Source of the DNA: Paenirhizobium daejeonense
GTDB lineage: Bacteria; Pseudomonadota; Alphaproteobacteria; Rhizobiales; Rhizobiaceae
Assembly (NCBI RefSeq): GCF_014280875.1
Contig: NZ_JACLAL010000008.1
Span: forward strand, 104,149 to 168,148
Reading direction: 5' to 3'
Length of the DNA stretch: 64,000 nucleotides
The notes under the pieces are model-generated. The model made no database searches. It had not been told where the DNA came from and was given only the letters and a program-made list of their open reading frames with translations. The translations under genes were made by a program, and so were the position numbers. How positions within the stretch are numbered: the stretch's first letter is position 1; each line of letters begins with the position of its first letter. This document shows positions 1 through 9,960 of the stretch, piece after piece.

Positions 1-941
1 AAGGCGGGCGGCCCCATGCCGAACCGCAGGCTCTCGCCGATGCGGGAGAAAAGGCGAGGGGGGCGACTGCCTATGTCACCCTTGAGCCGTGCTCGCATCA
101 CGGCAAGACACCGCCCTGCGCCGAGGCGCTGATAGCCGGCGGCGTCGCACGCGTGGTCGTTTCCGTGACCGATCCGGACGAACGGGTGTCGGGGCGGGGG
201 CTCGGCATGCTGGAGGCGGCCGGCATAGAAGTTGAAAGCGGTGTTCTGGAAGAGGAGGGGCGGAAGGCGCTCACGGGTTACCTCACCCGCCAGACGAAGG
301 GCCGCCCGCAAGTGATTCTGAAGCTTGCCGTTTCCCAGGATGGGATGATCGGCCGTGAAGGAGAGGGGCAGGTGGCGATCACCGGTCCTGTGGCCCGCGC
401 CCAGGTGCAGATGCTTCGCGCCGAAACCGATGCTATCCTCGTCGGAATTGGAACCGCGCTGGCTGATGATCCCGAACTCACCGTCCGTCTCCCAGGACTT
501 CAGCAACTTTCGCCCATCCGGGTGATTTTGGATCGCAGGCTCGAATTGCCGCTTGGTTCGAAGTTGGTGAAAACGGCGAACGAGCTTCCCGTCATCTGCA
601 TTGCGGGACCAGGTGATGACGGCGCCTTGTCAGGCCGTCGCGAGGCGCTTCGTGCTGCCGGCGTGGAGGTCCTGCAATCGGAGGATCTCGGGGCATTATT
701 GTTTGCTCTCGCTGCCCGCGGCACTTCTTCCCTTCTGGTGGAGGGGGGCGCTCAGATCGCCCGGTCCTTCCTCGATCTGGGAGTGATTGACGAAATCTGG
801 CTCTTTCGTGGCGATGTCGTCGTCGGGACGGGCGGTATACCCTCTCCAGTAACTCCGGCGAGGTTGCCACCGGAGTTTGTCCTGGAGCGATCGCTCGCTC
901 TCGGACCGGATCGTCTGGAGATCTTCCGCCGTCCCGACTGA
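1..941 (+). CDS. ribD: Riboflavin biosynthesis bifunctional deaminase/reductase RibD (5' end outside window)
   Basis: RibD deaminates the pyrimidine intermediate made from GTP and then reduces its ribosyl side chain, two cytosolic steps of riboflavin synthesis. The open frame runs from base 3 to the TGA at 939-941 with no start inside the window, so the N-terminus is cut off. The deaminase zinc site is visible at once as HAEPQAL (bases 15-35), followed by PCSHHGKTPPC with the zinc cysteines. The reductase domain starts near base 303 (PQVILKLAVSQDGMIG) and carries the SLLVEGGAQ motif near its end. The next riboflavin gene downstream is ribH. The usual riboflavin synthase gene is not between them. 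Confidence 0.95.
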   Translation, partial: GGRPHAEPQALADAGEKARGATAYVTLEPCSHHGKTPPCAEALIAGGVARVVVSVTDPDERVSGRGLGMLEAAGIEVESGVLEEEGRKALTGYLTRQTKGRPQVILKLAVSQDGMIGREGEGQVAITGPVARAQVQMLRAETDAILVGIGTALADDPELTVRLPGLQQLSPIRVILDRRLELPLGSKLVKTANELPVICIAGPGDDGALSGRREALRAAGVEVLQSEDLGALLFALAARGTSSLLVEGGAQIARSFLDLGVIDEIWLFRGDVVVGTGGIPSPVTPARLPPEFVLERSLALGPDRLEIFRRPD

Positions 942-960
942 CGCAGGCTGTTCTGCTGCG

Positions 961-1038
961 TTAACGCCAGAACAGCATGATCAGAATGATGAGTGGAATC
1001 GGTACACCGATAAGCCAGAGCAATATGCCGCGACCCAT
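961..1038 (-). CDS. 25-residue membrane microprotein, conserved-looking, unknown function
   Basis: A 25-codon frame lies antisense between ribD and ribH. It starts with MGRG and is otherwise almost entirely hydrophobic (Leu, Ile, Val, Pro) up to a C-terminal FWR, which predicts a single membrane-spanning helix. A clear Shine-Dalgarno sequence, AAGGGAGG, sits about 8 bases before the ATG at 1036-1038. I recall very similar tiny proteins in other rhizobia, but no function is known to me. The good ribosome site and clean helix argue that it is real; its size keeps confidence moderate. Confidence 0.6.
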   Translation of the reverse strand: MGRGILLWLIGVPIPLIILIMLFWR

Positions 1039-1282
1039 TTGAAATCCTCCCTTGTCTGTGGCGGTAGCAACGGCTGCGCTGCCTCCGTCATGTGGTGGTG
1101 ACTGAGGGCTAAAGGCTTGGGCCGAGGATTTTGTTCCGAAAAATGATGGTCCGCGGGAGAACGTGGAACCTCGTCACAGATGCTCGCTCAGCTAAAAACG
1201 CTTGCCATTGGCGATGCGCCGTGGTTTGACCCCACTGACTGGCCAATGGCCGCACTCTCTTTGAAAAACCGGGATCGTAATC

Positions 1283-1741
1283 ATGGCAAAGAAGAAATCC
1301 GCACCCCATCTTCTGATCGTCGAGGCGCGATTCTACGATGATATGGCAGACGCGCTTCTGGAAGGCGCAACCTTTGCCCTCAAGGAAGCGGGAGCGACCT
1401 ATGACGTCGTGACCGTTCCTGGTGCACTCGAAATTCCGCCGGCAATTGCCATGGCGCTCGATGCGGCGGATGAGGATGGCACCGTTTACGACGGCTTCGT
1501 CGCGCTCGGTCTGGTCATTCGTGGCGAAACCTATCATTTCGATATCGTCGCGAACGAATCCTCGCGCGCTATCATGGATCTTGCTGTCTCCGAATCGCTT
1601 CCGATCGGCAACGGCATCCTGACGGTAGAGAACGACGACCAGGCCTGGGCCCGCGTTCGCCGTTCCGACAAGGACAAGGGTGGCTTCGCCGCTCGCGCTG
1701 CGCTGACGATGATAGCGCTGAAAGAAAAACTGGGTAACTGA
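1283..1741 (+). CDS. ribH: 6,7-dimethyl-8-ribityllumazine synthase
   Basis: RibH condenses the RibD-pathway product with 3,4-dihydroxybutanone phosphate to give lumazine, the direct precursor of riboflavin. The protein is 152 residues, normal for the family. It has the substrate-binding PGALEIP motif and [14 protein letters not shown], which contains the catalytic histidine. Rhizobiales often carry two lumazine synthases; this copy sits next to ribD and nusB, the usual place of RibH1. Six bases separate it from nusB, so the two are probably cotranscribed. Confidence 0.95.
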   Translation: MAKKKSAPHLLIVEARFYDDMADALLEGATFALKEAGATYDVVTVPGALEIPPAIAMALDAADEDGTVYDGFVALGLVIRGETYHFDIVANESSRAIMDLAVSESLPIGNGILTVENDDQAWARVRRSDKDKGGFAARAALTMIALKEKLGN

Positions 1742-1747
1742 CGCAAC

Positions 1748-2227
1748 ATGTCGAAGGAAGAAAACCAGCCGGTGAAATCCGCCAACCAGCGCGGGGCAGC
1801 GCGCCTTGCCGCTGTGCAGGCGCTGTACCAGATGGATATTGGTGGCACCGGCGTACTTGAAGTGGTAGCCGAATACGAAGCCCACCGTCTCGGTCAGGAG
1901 ATCGATGGCGATACCTACCTGAAGGCCGATCCCTCCTGGTTCCGCTCCATCGTCGCGGGCGTCGTGCGTGACCAGAAGACCATCGATCCTATGATCCGAC
2001 AGGCTCTGCAGGACGACTGGGCGCTTTCGCGCATCGACAGCACTGTTCGCGCCATTCTGCGTGCCGGTACGTTCGAGCTGCTTGAGCGCAAGGATGTGCC
2101 GATTGCTGTGATCGTCACGGAATATGTCGAGATCGCCCGCGCATTTTTCGAGCAGGATGAGCCGAAGCTCGTCAATGCAGTCCTCGACCGCATCGCCAAG
2201 CAGGTGCGCGCTCCGGCAAATAAATAA
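1748..2227 (+). CDS. nusB: Transcription antitermination protein NusB
   Basis: NusB is a small all-helical RNA-binding protein that pairs with ribosomal protein S10 (NusE) on boxA RNA to prevent premature termination of rRNA operons. This 159-residue protein has the N-terminal [16 protein letters not shown] signature and the C-terminal [17 protein letters not shown] and FVNAVLD-like segment ([13 protein letters not shown]). It follows ribH closely, the standard rhizobial arrangement. Nothing unusual was seen. Confidence 0.95.
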   Translation: MSKEENQPVKSANQRGAARLAAVQALYQMDIGGTGVLEVVAEYEAHRLGQEIDGDTYLKADPSWFRSIVAGVVRDQKTIDPMIRQALQDDWALSRIDSTVRAILRAGTFELLERKDVPIAVIVTEYVEIARAFFEQDEPKLVNAVLDRIAKQVRAPANK

Positions 2228-2245
2228 TCTGAAGGACTGACGGGA

Positions 2246-3475
2246 ATGACTGCTGCTGAGCCTAGGGGGTTGGAAGGCCAGTTGCGGTCTGCCAGACGCA
2301 ATGTCTTTCTCCTCGCCGCGGCGCAGTCCATTCTGGGCTCGGCTGCTCCGCTCAGCTTTGCGGTTGGCGGCCTCGCAGGTTTCCAGCTTCTTGGACTGGA
2401 CAAGTCCCTGGCCACAGCGCCGCTCACCGGGTTCAACGTCGGCGTAGCGCTCGGTGCGATCGTCGTTGCGGTCGCCTCGCGCTTTTTGGGCCGACGTGAA
2501 AGCTTCATGCTCGGCGCCATGATGGGAGCTACCGGTGGCGCGGTGGCGGCACTCGCGCTCTTCCGCTCCGATTTCTGGCTCTTTGCTTTCGGCCTGATGC
2601 TGATCGGTCTTTCGGGCGGCTTCACCCAGAAGATCCGCTTCGCCGCTGCCGATGCCTCGCCGAGCTTCTACAAGGGCAAGGCCATCTCCTGGATCCTGGC
2701 CGGCGGTATCGTATCGGCGATTGTCGGGCCGCAGCTCGCCATCTGGCTGAAGGATGCGATGGCCCCGGTCACCTTCGCCGGTGCGTTCATCGGTCTGGTA
2801 CCGTTGATGCTGCTGGCGATCGTGGTTCTGGCCTTCCTGAAGCTGCCCGACGCGGTCGGAAAAATCGGCGAGAACGGCGAACCGGCTAGGCCGCTGCGCG
2901 AAATCGTCACCAACCAGCGCTTCATCACCGGCATGATCTGCGGCATCAGTTCTTATGCGCTGATGACCTTCATGATGACCGGCGCGCCGCTTGCCATGGT
3001 GATCGGCTGCGGTTTTTCCTCCGAACTCGCGACGCTCGGCATCCAGTGGCATGTCATCGCCATGTTCGCCCCGAGCTTCTTTACCGGCATGCTGATCTCC
3101 CGTTTCGGTACGGAGAAGGTTGTCGCCGCGGGTCTCCTCATTCTGATGGCCTGTGCAATCGTCGCGCACATGGGGGTTGAACTCTGGAATTTCTGGGGTG
3201 CGCTGGTGCTGCTCGGCGTCGGCTGGAATTTCGGCTTCATCGGCGCAACCGCGATCGTCGCTTCCAGCTATCGGCCGCATGAGGCCGACAAGGTGCAAGG
3301 CTTCCACGATATTATCCTGTTCAGCACCGTGGCGCTTTCCTCCTTTTCTTCCGGCAAGGTTTTCACGGCATTCGGCTGGTCTGTCATGAACCTCGTCGTC
3401 TGGCCCGTTACCATCGTCTGCCTCATCCTGGTTGTCCTGCAGATGCGCGCAACTGCTGCCGCAAGGAAAGGTTGA
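2246..3475 (+). CDS. MFS transporter, substrate unknown
   Basis: This 409-residue protein has about twelve hydrophobic segments and the general look of a major facilitator superfamily carrier, with a short basic loop (RFLGRRESF) between early helices. It lies 18 bases after nusB on the same strand and before hppA. Family membership comes from the membrane pattern; the sequence does not reveal the substrate. The start at 2246 is the first ATG after nusB. Confidence 0.8.
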   Translation: MTAAEPRGLEGQLRSARRNVFLLAAAQSILGSAAPLSFAVGGLAGFQLLGLDKSLATAPLTGFNVGVALGAIVVAVASRFLGRRESFMLGAMMGATGGAVAALALFRSDFWLFAFGLMLIGLSGGFTQKIRFAAADASPSFYKGKAISWILAGGIVSAIVGPQLAIWLKDAMAPVTFAGAFIGLVPLMLLAIVVLAFLKLPDAVGKIGENGEPARPLREIVTNQRFITGMICGISSYALMTFMMTGAPLAMVIGCGFSSELATLGIQWHVIAMFAPSFFTGMLISRFGTEKVVAAGLLILMACAIVAHMGVELWNFWGALVLLGVGWNFGFIGATAIVASSYRPHEADKVQGFHDIILFSTVALSSFSSGKVFTAFGWSVMNLVVWPVTIVCLILVVLQMRATAAARKG

Positions 3476-3541
3476 GCCTCCAGTCCTGCGACACCAGCGG
3501 GACTTGACGTAAAGGAAAGCGCGAAGCAATCTCGCCCCAAG

Positions 3542-3606
3542 CCGGACGACCTCGGAGGAGGGGGCCGAGTCCGGATGTCACCGCCCGCGAGGAGTGAGGC
3601 GCGGGC
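3542..3606 (+). promoter_or_regulatory. Structured leader upstream of hppA: two consecutive hairpins
   Basis: The RNA upstream of hppA can form two strong stems. The first uses CCGGAC and CTCGG against CCGAG and TCCGG (3542-3574). The second uses GCCCGCG against CGCGGGC (3583-3589 with 3600-3606). The hppA Shine-Dalgarno sequence (GGGAGGG, about 3611-3617) follows at once. Neither stem is followed by a T-run, so they are not simple terminators. A regulatory role is inference. Confidence 0.4.
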
Positions 3607-3626
3607 AATACGGGAGGGTATTGCGA

Positions 3627-5765
3627 ATGACGGTTCTACCAGTTGTTATTTTATGCGGTCTTCTGTCTGTGGCCTATGCGATCTGGGCCACGCGCTCCGT
3701 GCTGGCGGCCGATCAGGGCAACGCACGCATGCAGGAGATTGCGGGCTATATTCGTGAAGGCGCCCAGGCCTACCTCGCTCGCCAGTATCTGACGATTGCC
3801 ATCGTGGGTGCCGTTGTTTTCATTGCCGCCTGGATCCTTCTTTCCCCGACTGCCGCGATCGGCTTTCTGATCGGTGCGGTGCTTTCCGGCGCGGCCGGCT
3901 TCATCGGCATGCATGTCTCGGTCCGCGCCAATGTGCGCACCGCGCAGGCCTCTTCCCAGAGCCTTTCGGCCGGTCTCGACATCGCCTTCAAGTCAGGTGC
4001 CATCACCGGCATGCTGGTGGCCGGTCTCGCACTTCTCGGTGTCTCCATCTATTTCTACATTCTGACCGCGATACTCGGTCATGAGAGCGGTTCCCGTGAG
4101 GTTATCGATTCACTCGTAGCCCTTGGTTTCGGCGCTTCGCTAATATCGATTTTCGCCCGTCTCGGCGGCGGTATCTTCACCAAGGGCGCCGACGTTGGCG
4201 GCGATTTGGTGGGCAAGGTCGAAGCCGGTATTCCGGAAGACGACCCGCGCAATCCGGCAACCATTGCCGATAACGTCGGCGACAATGTCGGCGACTGCGC
4301 CGGCATGGCGGCCGACCTGTTTGAAACCTATGCGGTATCCGTCGTCGCCACGATGGTTCTGGCCGCGATCTTCTTCGCCGGTTCGCCGACGCTCGATATC
4401 GCGATGACCTATCCGCTGGCAATTTGCGGCGCCTGCATCGTCACCTCGATCATCGGCACCTTCTTCGTCAAGCTCGGCACCAACGGCTCGATCATGGGAG
4501 CACTCTACAAAGGGCTGATCGTAACCGGCATCCTGTCGATTCTCGGTCTCGGCGCTGCCACGTCGCTGACCATCGGCTGGGGTTCCGTCGGCACCGTTGG
4601 AGGTCAGGACATTACGGGGTGGAATCTGTTCATCTGCGGCATTCTCGGTCTCGTTGTGACGGCCCTGATTGTCGTCATCACCGAATTCTACACCGGCACC
4701 AACAAGCGGCCGGTCAACTCGATCGCGCAGGCTTCCGTGACCGGCCACGGCACCAACGTCATCCAGGGGCTTGCTGTTTCGCTGGAATCAACGGCACTTC
4801 CGGCAATCGTCATCGTCGGCGGCATCATCGCCACCTTCCAGCTTGCCGGCCTGTTCGGCACGGCAATCGCCGTCACCACCATGCTCGGCCTTGCCGGCAT
4901 GATCGTGGCGCTCGATGCATTCGGTCCCGTGACCGACAATGCAGGCGGTATCGCGGAAATGTCGCACCTGCCGCCGGAAGTCCGCAAATCCACCGATGCG
5001 CTCGACGCGGTCGGCAATACCACCAAGGCGGTAACCAAGGGCTATGCGATCGGCTCGGCGGGCCTTGGCGCTCTTGTGCTCTTTGCCGCCTATTCCAACG
5101 ACCTGCAGTATTTTGCTGCCAACAGCGATAAATACCCGTATTTTTCGGGTATCGGGGATATTTCCTTCAGTCTGTCCAATCCCTATGTCGTGGCCGGTCT
5201 GATCTTCGGCGGCCTCATTCCCTATCTCTTCGGCGGTATCGCCATGACGGCGGTGGGTCGAGCCGCAGGCTCGATCGTCGAGGAGGTGCGGCGCCAGTTC
5301 AAGGAGAAGCCCGGCATCATGCAGGGCACGGAACGGCCGGACTATGGCCGCGCCGTCGACATGCTGACCAAGGCCGCGATCCGCGAAATGATCGTTCCGT
5401 CATTGCTCCCGGTGCTGGCTCCGCTCGTCGTCTATTTCGGTGTGCTACTGATTTCCGGCTCCAAGGCCTCGGCTTTTGCGGCACTCGGTGCCTCGCTGCT
5501 TGGCGTCATCGTCAACGGTCTCTTCGTGGCAATTTCCATGACCTCGGGCGGCGGTGCCTGGGACAACGCCAAGAAGAGCTTCGAGGACGGCTTCATCGAC
5601 AAGGATGGCGTCAAGCACCTGAAGGGATCGGACGCCCACAAGGCATCCGTTACCGGTGACACGGTGGGAGATCCCTACAAGGATACCGCCGGCCCGGCCG
5701 TAAACCCGGCGATCAAGATCACCAATATCGTCGCGCTTCTGCTGCTGGCCGTGCTGGCCGGCTGA
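3627..5765 (+). CDS. hppA: K+-independent H+-translocating membrane pyrophosphatase
   Basis: This integral membrane enzyme hydrolyses pyrophosphate and pumps protons. The 712-residue protein has about sixteen hydrophobic segments. The pyrophosphate site is visible as [11 protein letters not shown] (around residue 189) followed by the Asp-rich DNVGDNVGD. The segment [10 protein letters not shown] (around residue 462) has Lys and Thr at the positions that mark the K+-independent subclass; K+-dependent enzymes have Ala and Gly there. The start at 3627 was chosen because GGGAGGG lies about 10 bases upstream; an in-frame ATG at 3594 has no such site. A bidirectional terminator follows. Confidence 0.95.
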   Translation: MTVLPVVILCGLLSVAYAIWATRSVLAADQGNARMQEIAGYIREGAQAYLARQYLTIAIVGAVVFIAAWILLSPTAAIGFLIGAVLSGAAGFIGMHVSVRANVRTAQASSQSLSAGLDIAFKSGAITGMLVAGLALLGVSIYFYILTAILGHESGSREVIDSLVALGFGASLISIFARLGGGIFTKGADVGGDLVGKVEAGIPEDDPRNPATIADNVGDNVGDCAGMAADLFETYAVSVVATMVLAAIFFAGSPTLDIAMTYPLAICGACIVTSIIGTFFVKLGTNGSIMGALYKGLIVTGILSILGLGAATSLTIGWGSVGTVGGQDITGWNLFICGILGLVVTALIVVITEFYTGTNKRPVNSIAQASVTGHGTNVIQGLAVSLESTALPAIVIVGGIIATFQLAGLFGTAIAVTTMLGLAGMIVALDAFGPVTDNAGGIAEMSHLPPEVRKSTDALDAVGNTTKAVTKGYAIGSAGLGALVLFAAYSNDLQYFAANSDKYPYFSGIGDISFSLSNPYVVAGLIFGGLIPYLFGGIAMTAVGRAAGSIVEEVRRQFKEKPGIMQGTERPDYGRAVDMLTKAAIREMIVPSLLPVLAPLVVYFGVLLISGSKASAFAALGASLLGVIVNGLFVAISMTSGGGAWDNAKKSFEDGFIDKDGVKHLKGSDAHKASVTGDTVGDPYKDTAGPAVNPAIKITNIVALLLLAVLAG

Positions 5766-5788
5766 CGACAGATCACTTCTTCAATAAA

Positions 5789-5817
5789 AAAACCGCGGAA
5801 TGAAGTTCCGCGGTTTT
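5789..5817. terminator. Bidirectional intrinsic terminator between hppA and the BamE-like gene
   Basis: A perfect 12-bp inverted repeat (AAAACCGCGGAA with TTCCGCGGTTTT) encloses a 5-base loop. It has an A-run on the left and a T-rich tail on the right, so it can serve both converging genes. Confidence 0.9.
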
Positions 5818-5838
5818 CTTTTGTCGTCTGCCGAGCGA

Positions 5839-6324
5839 TCAATTGCCGCCAAGCATGTTCTTGATGCTATTGGCTGCGCCGCCGCCACCGGAAAGAACTT
5901 GCTGCAGGAAGGTGAGATCCTTGCCCCCTGTCGGAGTGGTGCGGGAAATCATGTCGAAGACCTTGCCGTCCTTCATGGTGTAGTTCGCACGTTGCGACAC
6001 AACGCCATCCTTGTCGAAATAGATGGCGAGGATCTGCTGTTCCACCAACCGTTGTTTCATGAAGGCGGCCGAACGGGTGCGCGTCTGAGAAATGTAATAG
6101 AAGACTTCGCCATCGAAGGTGGCAGTCGTCGACGGGGTGCCGAGCGACAGGAGCACCTGTTCGCGGCTGGAGCCAACCGGTACGAGCTCAAGCGCGCTCT
6201 GGTCTACGACGTAACCATTGTGGAAGACTTCTTGGGTAGTGCAACCCGAAAGGCTCCCGACCGCCACAGCAAGCGCGACAGCAGTGCATCCGAGAACGTT
6301 TCTGTTCGATCTGAGGTACCGCAT
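5839..6324 (-). CDS. BamE/SmpA/OmlA-family outer-membrane assembly lipoprotein
   Basis: This 161-residue protein starts with a lipoprotein signal peptide ending in the lipobox LSGC (Cys about residue 28). A SmpA/OmlA (BamE-like) fold follows, with the typical VPVGSSREQVLLSLGTPS motif and a FYYIS strand. Family members sit on the periplasmic face of the outer membrane and support the BAM complex that inserts beta-barrel proteins. I chose the ATG at 6322-6324 because it begins directly at the signal peptide; an ATG eight codons upstream is also possible. It is divergent from the cytochrome chaperone gene and shares a terminator with hppA. Confidence 0.85.
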   Translation of the reverse strand: MRYLRSNRNVLGCTAVALAVAVGSLSGCTTQEVFHNGYVVDQSALELVPVGSSREQVLLSLGTPSTTATFDGEVFYYISQTRTRSAAFMKQRLVEQQILAIYFDKDGVVSQRANYTMKDGKVFDMISRTTPTGGKDLTFLQQVLSGGGGAANSIKNMLGGN

Positions 6325-6607
6325 TTCCAACCGCAAGTCTCCCATGACTCTAAAGATGGACGTTTCGAAGAAACGCCCGCAAACCTGTTGCGCATACCAT
6401 TGTGGCCTTTCCGGGGACGAACGGCCGGCCGCGACAAACTCGCTTTCGGTCCGGCGATCGGAGACCGGTGTTGCCTTGCCGGCTTGGCGCAGGCAGGCAG
6501 AAACGGCATTGCAATTCACGCCTGCTTCGGTAAACCAGCTTTCGCAATCATGCAACAACGGCATGGGCAGGTGGGCTTGTTCCCGCGGTTCTTTTTGGTG
6601 GAATTGG

Positions 6608-7153
6608 ATGGTATTCGGCTTCTTTCGGCAGAAAAAGCATAACCGGCTCATTGTCGAGCGCCAGTATGCGTCGCTGACATCTATCGCTCGCACACCATTC
6701 TTTTATACAGATCTCGGTGTGCCCGACACAGTGATGGGTCGCTTCGAGATGCTGTCCGTGGTCCTGATTCTGTTCTTTCGCCGCACGGCCCGCTCGCCTC
6801 GTAGCGGACAGGAAATTGCCCAGGAAATCGTCGATGCCTTCTTTCAGGACGTCGATCATTCCATCCGGGAACTCGGCATCGGCGATCAGGGCGTGCCGAA
6901 GCGTATGAAGAAGCTTGCAGGCATGTTCTATGGTCGCCTTGAAGCCTATGCGGCTTGCCTGGATAAAGGTGCGCGCGAGGAGTTGGCGACGGCGCTTCGA
7001 CGCAATATATACCCGGAAACGGTGGAGACCGCGCCTTCTATGCAGGGTCTGGCCAATTGGATGATCGAGGCTGAGGAAGCCTTGGCCGGTCTGGGCGAGG
7101 ACGTGATCGAAACCGGATCCGCCCGATTTGTGGTTCCCGGAGGAACACACTGA
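6608..7153 (+). CDS. Ubiquinol-cytochrome c chaperone (CBP3/UQCC1-like)
   Basis: The 181-residue protein belongs to the ubiquinol-cytochrome c chaperone family, whose mitochondrial relatives assist cytochrome b maturation in the bc1 complex. Recognisable parts are the PDTVMGRFEMLSVVLILFFR block, the VDAFFQDVDHSIRELGIGD segment and the KRMKKLAGMFYGRLEAY helix. The start at 6608 follows a GGTGGA ribosome site and gives the usual family length. The DUF177 gene starts only two bases after its stop, so the two are probably cotranscribed. Confidence 0.85.
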   Translation: MVFGFFRQKKHNRLIVERQYASLTSIARTPFFYTDLGVPDTVMGRFEMLSVVLILFFRRTARSPRSGQEIAQEIVDAFFQDVDHSIRELGIGDQGVPKRMKKLAGMFYGRLEAYAACLDKGAREELATALRRNIYPETVETAPSMQGLANWMIEAEEALAGLGEDVIETGSARFVVPGGTH

Positions 7154-7154
7154 T

Positions 7155-7712
7155 ATGACGACGAACAGGAAAGACGCCACCGGATTCACCTATCTGGTGA
7201 AGGTGGGGCATATCTCTGCCAACCCGGTGCAGGTGCATGTGGAAGCCGATGAGCGCGAATGCGTGTGGCTGGCTCGATTGTGGAAGGTGCTGGCGGTCAA
7301 CCGGCTTGCAGCCGATCTTCAGATTGCCCGCTGGAAGAAGGACGGGGTACGTATCAAAGGACGAGTGACTGGGGAGATCGTACAGTCCTGTGTCGTGACG
7401 CTGGATCCCGTCACCACGGCGATTGACCAGGAGATCGACCAGATCTTCGTGCCGGAAGGTTCTAAGCTGGCGCGCATTGTAACTGACGAGGCCGGTGAGA
7501 TGGTTCTCGACCCGGATGGTCCTGATTTGCCGGAGACCTTTTCCGGGGACGCCATCGACGCGGGTGCGCTGGTGGCAGAGTTTGCTGCACTTGCCATCGA
7601 CCCTTATCCCCGCAAGCCCGGCGTGGATTTCGCAGGGCACCAGGAAGGTTCCGTTGAAGATGATCGGCGCCCTTCACCTTTCGCGGTGCTGAAGGACTGG
7701 AAAAAGGACTGA
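7155..7712 (+). CDS. DUF177 (YceD-family) protein
   Basis: The 185-residue protein matches the YceD/DUF177 family, with the RVTGEIVQSCVVTLDP segment and a short acidic C-terminal half. In many bacteria the family member precedes rpmF and plsX and is associated with large-subunit rRNA; here rpmF is absent and plsX follows after about 100 bases. The gene begins immediately after the chaperone stop. Its molecular role is not clear from sequence. Confidence 0.85.
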   Translation: MTTNRKDATGFTYLVKVGHISANPVQVHVEADERECVWLARLWKVLAVNRLAADLQIARWKKDGVRIKGRVTGEIVQSCVVTLDPVTTAIDQEIDQIFVPEGSKLARIVTDEAGEMVLDPDGPDLPETFSGDAIDAGALVAEFAALAIDPYPRKPGVDFAGHQEGSVEDDRRPSPFAVLKDWKKD

Positions 7713-7811
7713 AGCGCTGCGGAAACCCTTTGAATTGGGTTGTGCGTGGCGGCAAAAACGGTATTTTGGCCGAAAATTTCGCCCGGCAGCGAAAAGAAGG
7801 ATCAGATATAA

Positions 7812-8858
7812 GTGATCAGAATTTCTCTCGACGTGATGGGAGGCGACTTCGGCCCTGAAGTCGTCATTCCTGGAGCTGCCAAGGCGCTGGAACGGCATCC
7901 CGACACTACGTTCATTCTTTTCGGACAGCAGGAACGCTGCCTGCCTCTTTTGGCGCAATATCCCAAGCTCAAGGAAAAGTCCGTCTTCCATCACTGCGAA
8001 GTGGCGGTCGGCATGGATGAAAAGCCGAGCCAGGCGCTTCGCCGTGGCCGCTACGTCTCCAGCATGTGGCGTTCCATCGAGGCGGTGAAGACCGGCCAGG
8101 CTGATGTCGTCGTTTCCGCCGGCAATACCGGTGCCCTGATGGCCATGGCGAAATTCTGCCTCCGCACGATGGCTTCCATCGAGCGTCCGGCAATTGCGGC
8201 CATCTGGCCGACACTTTCCGGTGAAAGCATCGTGCTCGACGTCGGCGCCACGATCGGCGCGGATGCTCAGCAGCTTCTCGACTTTGCGCTGATGGGTGGA
8301 GCCATGGCTCGCGCGCTTTTCGAACTGGAGCGTCCGTCCGTCGGTCTGCTCAATGTCGGCGTGGAAGAGATCAAGGGACAGGAAGAAGTCAAGGAAGCTG
8401 GGCGTCTGATCCGCGAGGCGGGCCTTGATACCATTGACTATTTCGGGTTCGTAGAAGGCGACGATCTCGGCAAGGGAACGGTGGACGTGGTTGTGACCGA
8501 AGGCTTCACCGGCAACATAGCCCTGAAGACCGCAGAAGGCACCGCCCGCCAGATTGCGGAATATCTGCGTTCGGCGATGTCGCGAACCCTGCTTGCCAAG
8601 CTCGGCTATCTCCTTGCAAAGGGCGCTTTCGATCGCTTGCGCGAAAAGATGGACCCACGCAAGGTGAATGGCGGTGTTTTCCTGGGTTTGAACGGTATCG
8701 TCATCAAGAGTCATGGCGGGACGGACTCCGAAGGCTTTGCGGCGGCAATCGACGTCGGTTATGACATGGCCCGCAATGGCCTGACGCAGAAGATAGAAAA
8801 CGATCTGAAGAAATATCATGCCCGGCACCCCTCTGCGGCCGGTCCCGAAGCGGCATGA
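7812..8858 (+). CDS. plsX: Phosphate acyltransferase PlsX
   Basis: PlsX converts acyl-ACP to acyl-phosphate for PlsY, the first step of membrane phospholipid synthesis. The 348-residue protein starts with the family signature [12 protein letters not shown] and includes [12 protein letters not shown] and [17 protein letters not shown]. The start is a GTG preceded by AAGGA about 11 bases upstream; no ATG gives the conserved N-terminus. It pairs with fabH 21 bases downstream, the common fatty-acid/phospholipid initiation arrangement. Confidence 0.95.
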   Translation: MIRISLDVMGGDFGPEVVIPGAAKALERHPDTTFILFGQQERCLPLLAQYPKLKEKSVFHHCEVAVGMDEKPSQALRRGRYVSSMWRSIEAVKTGQADVVVSAGNTGALMAMAKFCLRTMASIERPAIAAIWPTLSGESIVLDVGATIGADAQQLLDFALMGGAMARALFELERPSVGLLNVGVEEIKGQEEVKEAGRLIREAGLDTIDYFGFVEGDDLGKGTVDVVVTEGFTGNIALKTAEGTARQIAEYLRSAMSRTLLAKLGYLLAKGAFDRLREKMDPRKVNGGVFLGLNGIVIKSHGGTDSEGFAAAIDVGYDMARNGLTQKIENDLKKYHARHPSAAGPEAA

Positions 8859-8879
8859 TCCCAGGGGTAGGAAACTAAT

Positions 8880-9851
8880 ATGATCCGTGCAGTTGTTCGC
8901 GGCTTCGGAGCGTCGCTTCCGAAGCGGGTGATGACCAATCGCGAATTGGAAGATCTTGTCGAAACCTCCGATGAATGGATCGTGCAGCGCACGGGCATTC
9001 ATCAGCGCTATATTGCCGGAGAAGGTGAGACGACCGCATCGCTAGGGGCCGCCGCCGCGAAGGCTGCTCTGGATAATGCCGGTCTTACCGCATCCGATAT
9101 CGACCTGATTATCTGTGCGACTTCCACCCCGGACAACACCTTCCCGGCGACTGCAGTCAATATCCAGAACCGGCTCGGCATCCATCACGGCTTTGCCTTC
9201 GACGTTCAGGCCGTCTGTTCGGGCTTCGTCTATGCCATGGCGACGGCGGATCTCTATATTCGTGGCGGTATGGCCAAGCGAGTTCTGGTGATCGGCGCGG
9301 AAACCTTCTCCCGCATCCTCGACTGGACGGACCGCACCACCTGCGTGCTCTTCGGGGACGGTGCTGGCGCGCTGGTCCTCGAAGCAGCGGAAGGGGAGGG
9401 AACCACCGATGATCGTGGTGTCTTGACCTCGCAGCTCCGTTCGGATGGCACGCACAAGGAAAAGCTCTATGTCGATGGTGGTCCCTCGACCACTGGAACG
9501 GTCGGTCATCTCCGTATGGAGGGACGTGAGGTGTTTAAGCACGCGGTCGGCATGATTACCGACGTCATCGAGGCGGCATTCGACGCCACCGGGACCTCTG
9601 CTGACGATATCGACTGGCTGGTGCCGCATCAGGCCAACCGTCGTATCATTGATGGCTCGGCGAAGAAGCTCGGCATTCCCTCGGAAAAGGTGGTCATTAC
9701 CGTCGATGTGCACGGCAATACCTCGGCAGCCTCGATTCCGCTGGCGCTTGCGGTCGCCGCCGGTGATGGCCGCATCAAGAAGGGCGATCTCGTCATGCTC
9801 GAAGCGATGGGCGGCGGGTTTACCTGGGGCGCCGTCCTGTTGCGCTGGTAA
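8880..9851 (+). CDS. fabH: Beta-ketoacyl-ACP synthase III
   Basis: FabH condenses acetyl-CoA with malonyl-ACP to start type II fatty acid synthesis. In this 323-residue protein the active-site cysteine is Cys113 in VQAVCSGF. The catalytic His is in VPHQANRRI and the Asn in HGNTSAAS, so the full Cys-His-Asn triad is present. It follows plsX directly and precedes ihfA, the order usual in alphaproteobacteria. Confidence 0.96.
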   Translation: MIRAVVRGFGASLPKRVMTNRELEDLVETSDEWIVQRTGIHQRYIAGEGETTASLGAAAAKAALDNAGLTASDIDLIICATSTPDNTFPATAVNIQNRLGIHHGFAFDVQAVCSGFVYAMATADLYIRGGMAKRVLVIGAETFSRILDWTDRTTCVLFGDGAGALVLEAAEGEGTTDDRGVLTSQLRSDGTHKEKLYVDGGPSTTGTVGHLRMEGREVFKHAVGMITDVIEAAFDATGTSADDIDWLVPHQANRRIIDGSAKKLGIPSEKVVITVDVHGNTSAASIPLALAVAAGDGRIKKGDLVMLEAMGGGFTWGAVLLRW

Positions 9852-9960
9852 GCGCGAGATTCGAAATAAAGGATTTCATACAAGCGCTTGACCGTCACGC
9901 CCAAGGGCAATACTCTCACAGCGCTTCAACAAGATCATTGATTTATGCGGGCGGGACCAC

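Noticed and set aside
1109-3529. Very long open frame of 806 codons on the minus strand
   Set aside because: It lies antisense to ribH, nusB and the MFS gene, has a composition typical of a GC-rich shadow frame (many His, Arg, Asp, Gly), and shows no family feature.
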